A stretch of 5,903 nucleotides of DNA, from contig JALRFZ010000093.1 in NCBI GenBank assembly GCA_023253615.1, positions 1-5,903 on the forward strand, read 5' to 3'. Positions 5,894 to 5,903 of this stretch are shown one piece after another. Position 1 is the stretch's first letter, and each line of letters begins with the position of its first letter. The position numbers and the translations under genes are program-made. The notes below the pieces were generated by a model, which saw only the letters and a program-made list of their open reading frames with translations, ran no database searches and was not told the origin of the DNA. The stretch is from Verrucomicrobiales bacterium (GTDB lineage: Bacteria > Verrucomicrobiota > Verrucomicrobiia > Verrucomicrobiales > DEV007).

Positions 5894-5903
5894 TGTTGAC
5901 CCG

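Overview
The window reads like a high-GC bacterial chromosome, most plausibly Verrucomicrobiota (or the wider PVC group). That is an inference. It rests on a secreted protein pairing an SHD1-type domain with a hydrolase-like domain, a PIN-type toxin/antitoxin pair of a style I associate with that group, few recognisable Shine-Dalgarno sites, and a degenerate TACTCN/GAGTAN hexamer repeat between genes. No marker gene settles the taxonomy.

Layout, left to right. Positions 1-839 (+) hold the C-terminal part of a DEAD-box RNA helicase: a DbpA-type RNA-binding domain followed by a Gly/Arg-rich tail built on a five-residue repeat. Positions 921-1889 (+) encode an exported SHD1-like plus alpha/beta-hydrolase-like protein. 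Positions 1956-2402 (+) encode a YkgJ-type cysteine-cluster protein, with a perfect 8-bp hairpin ending one base before its ATG. On the minus strand, 3090-2830 encodes a small putative antitoxin. It is followed two bases later by its partner PIN-domain toxin (2827-2446), which is broken by an in-frame stop, a one-base frameshift and a small deletion. Positions 3195-3677 (+) encode a small exported protein of unknown function, divergent from the antitoxin across a 104-bp shared spacer. Positions 5714-3759 (-) encode a complete 651-residue phospho-sugar mutase with all family motifs. The last 190 bases are non-coding and contain a long imperfect inverted repeat made of TACTCN hexamers.

The genes do not form one pathway. 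The helicase and mutase are housekeeping functions (RNA remodelling; hexose-phosphate interconversion). The interval between YkgJ and the mutase looks like an accessory patch: a decayed toxin-antitoxin locus next to a small exported protein, with visibly lower third-position GC than the helicase and mutase. I found no complete undescribed multi-gene system. The two most informative observations are the hexamer inverted repeat at the right edge and the newly broken toxin with its apparently intact antitoxin.
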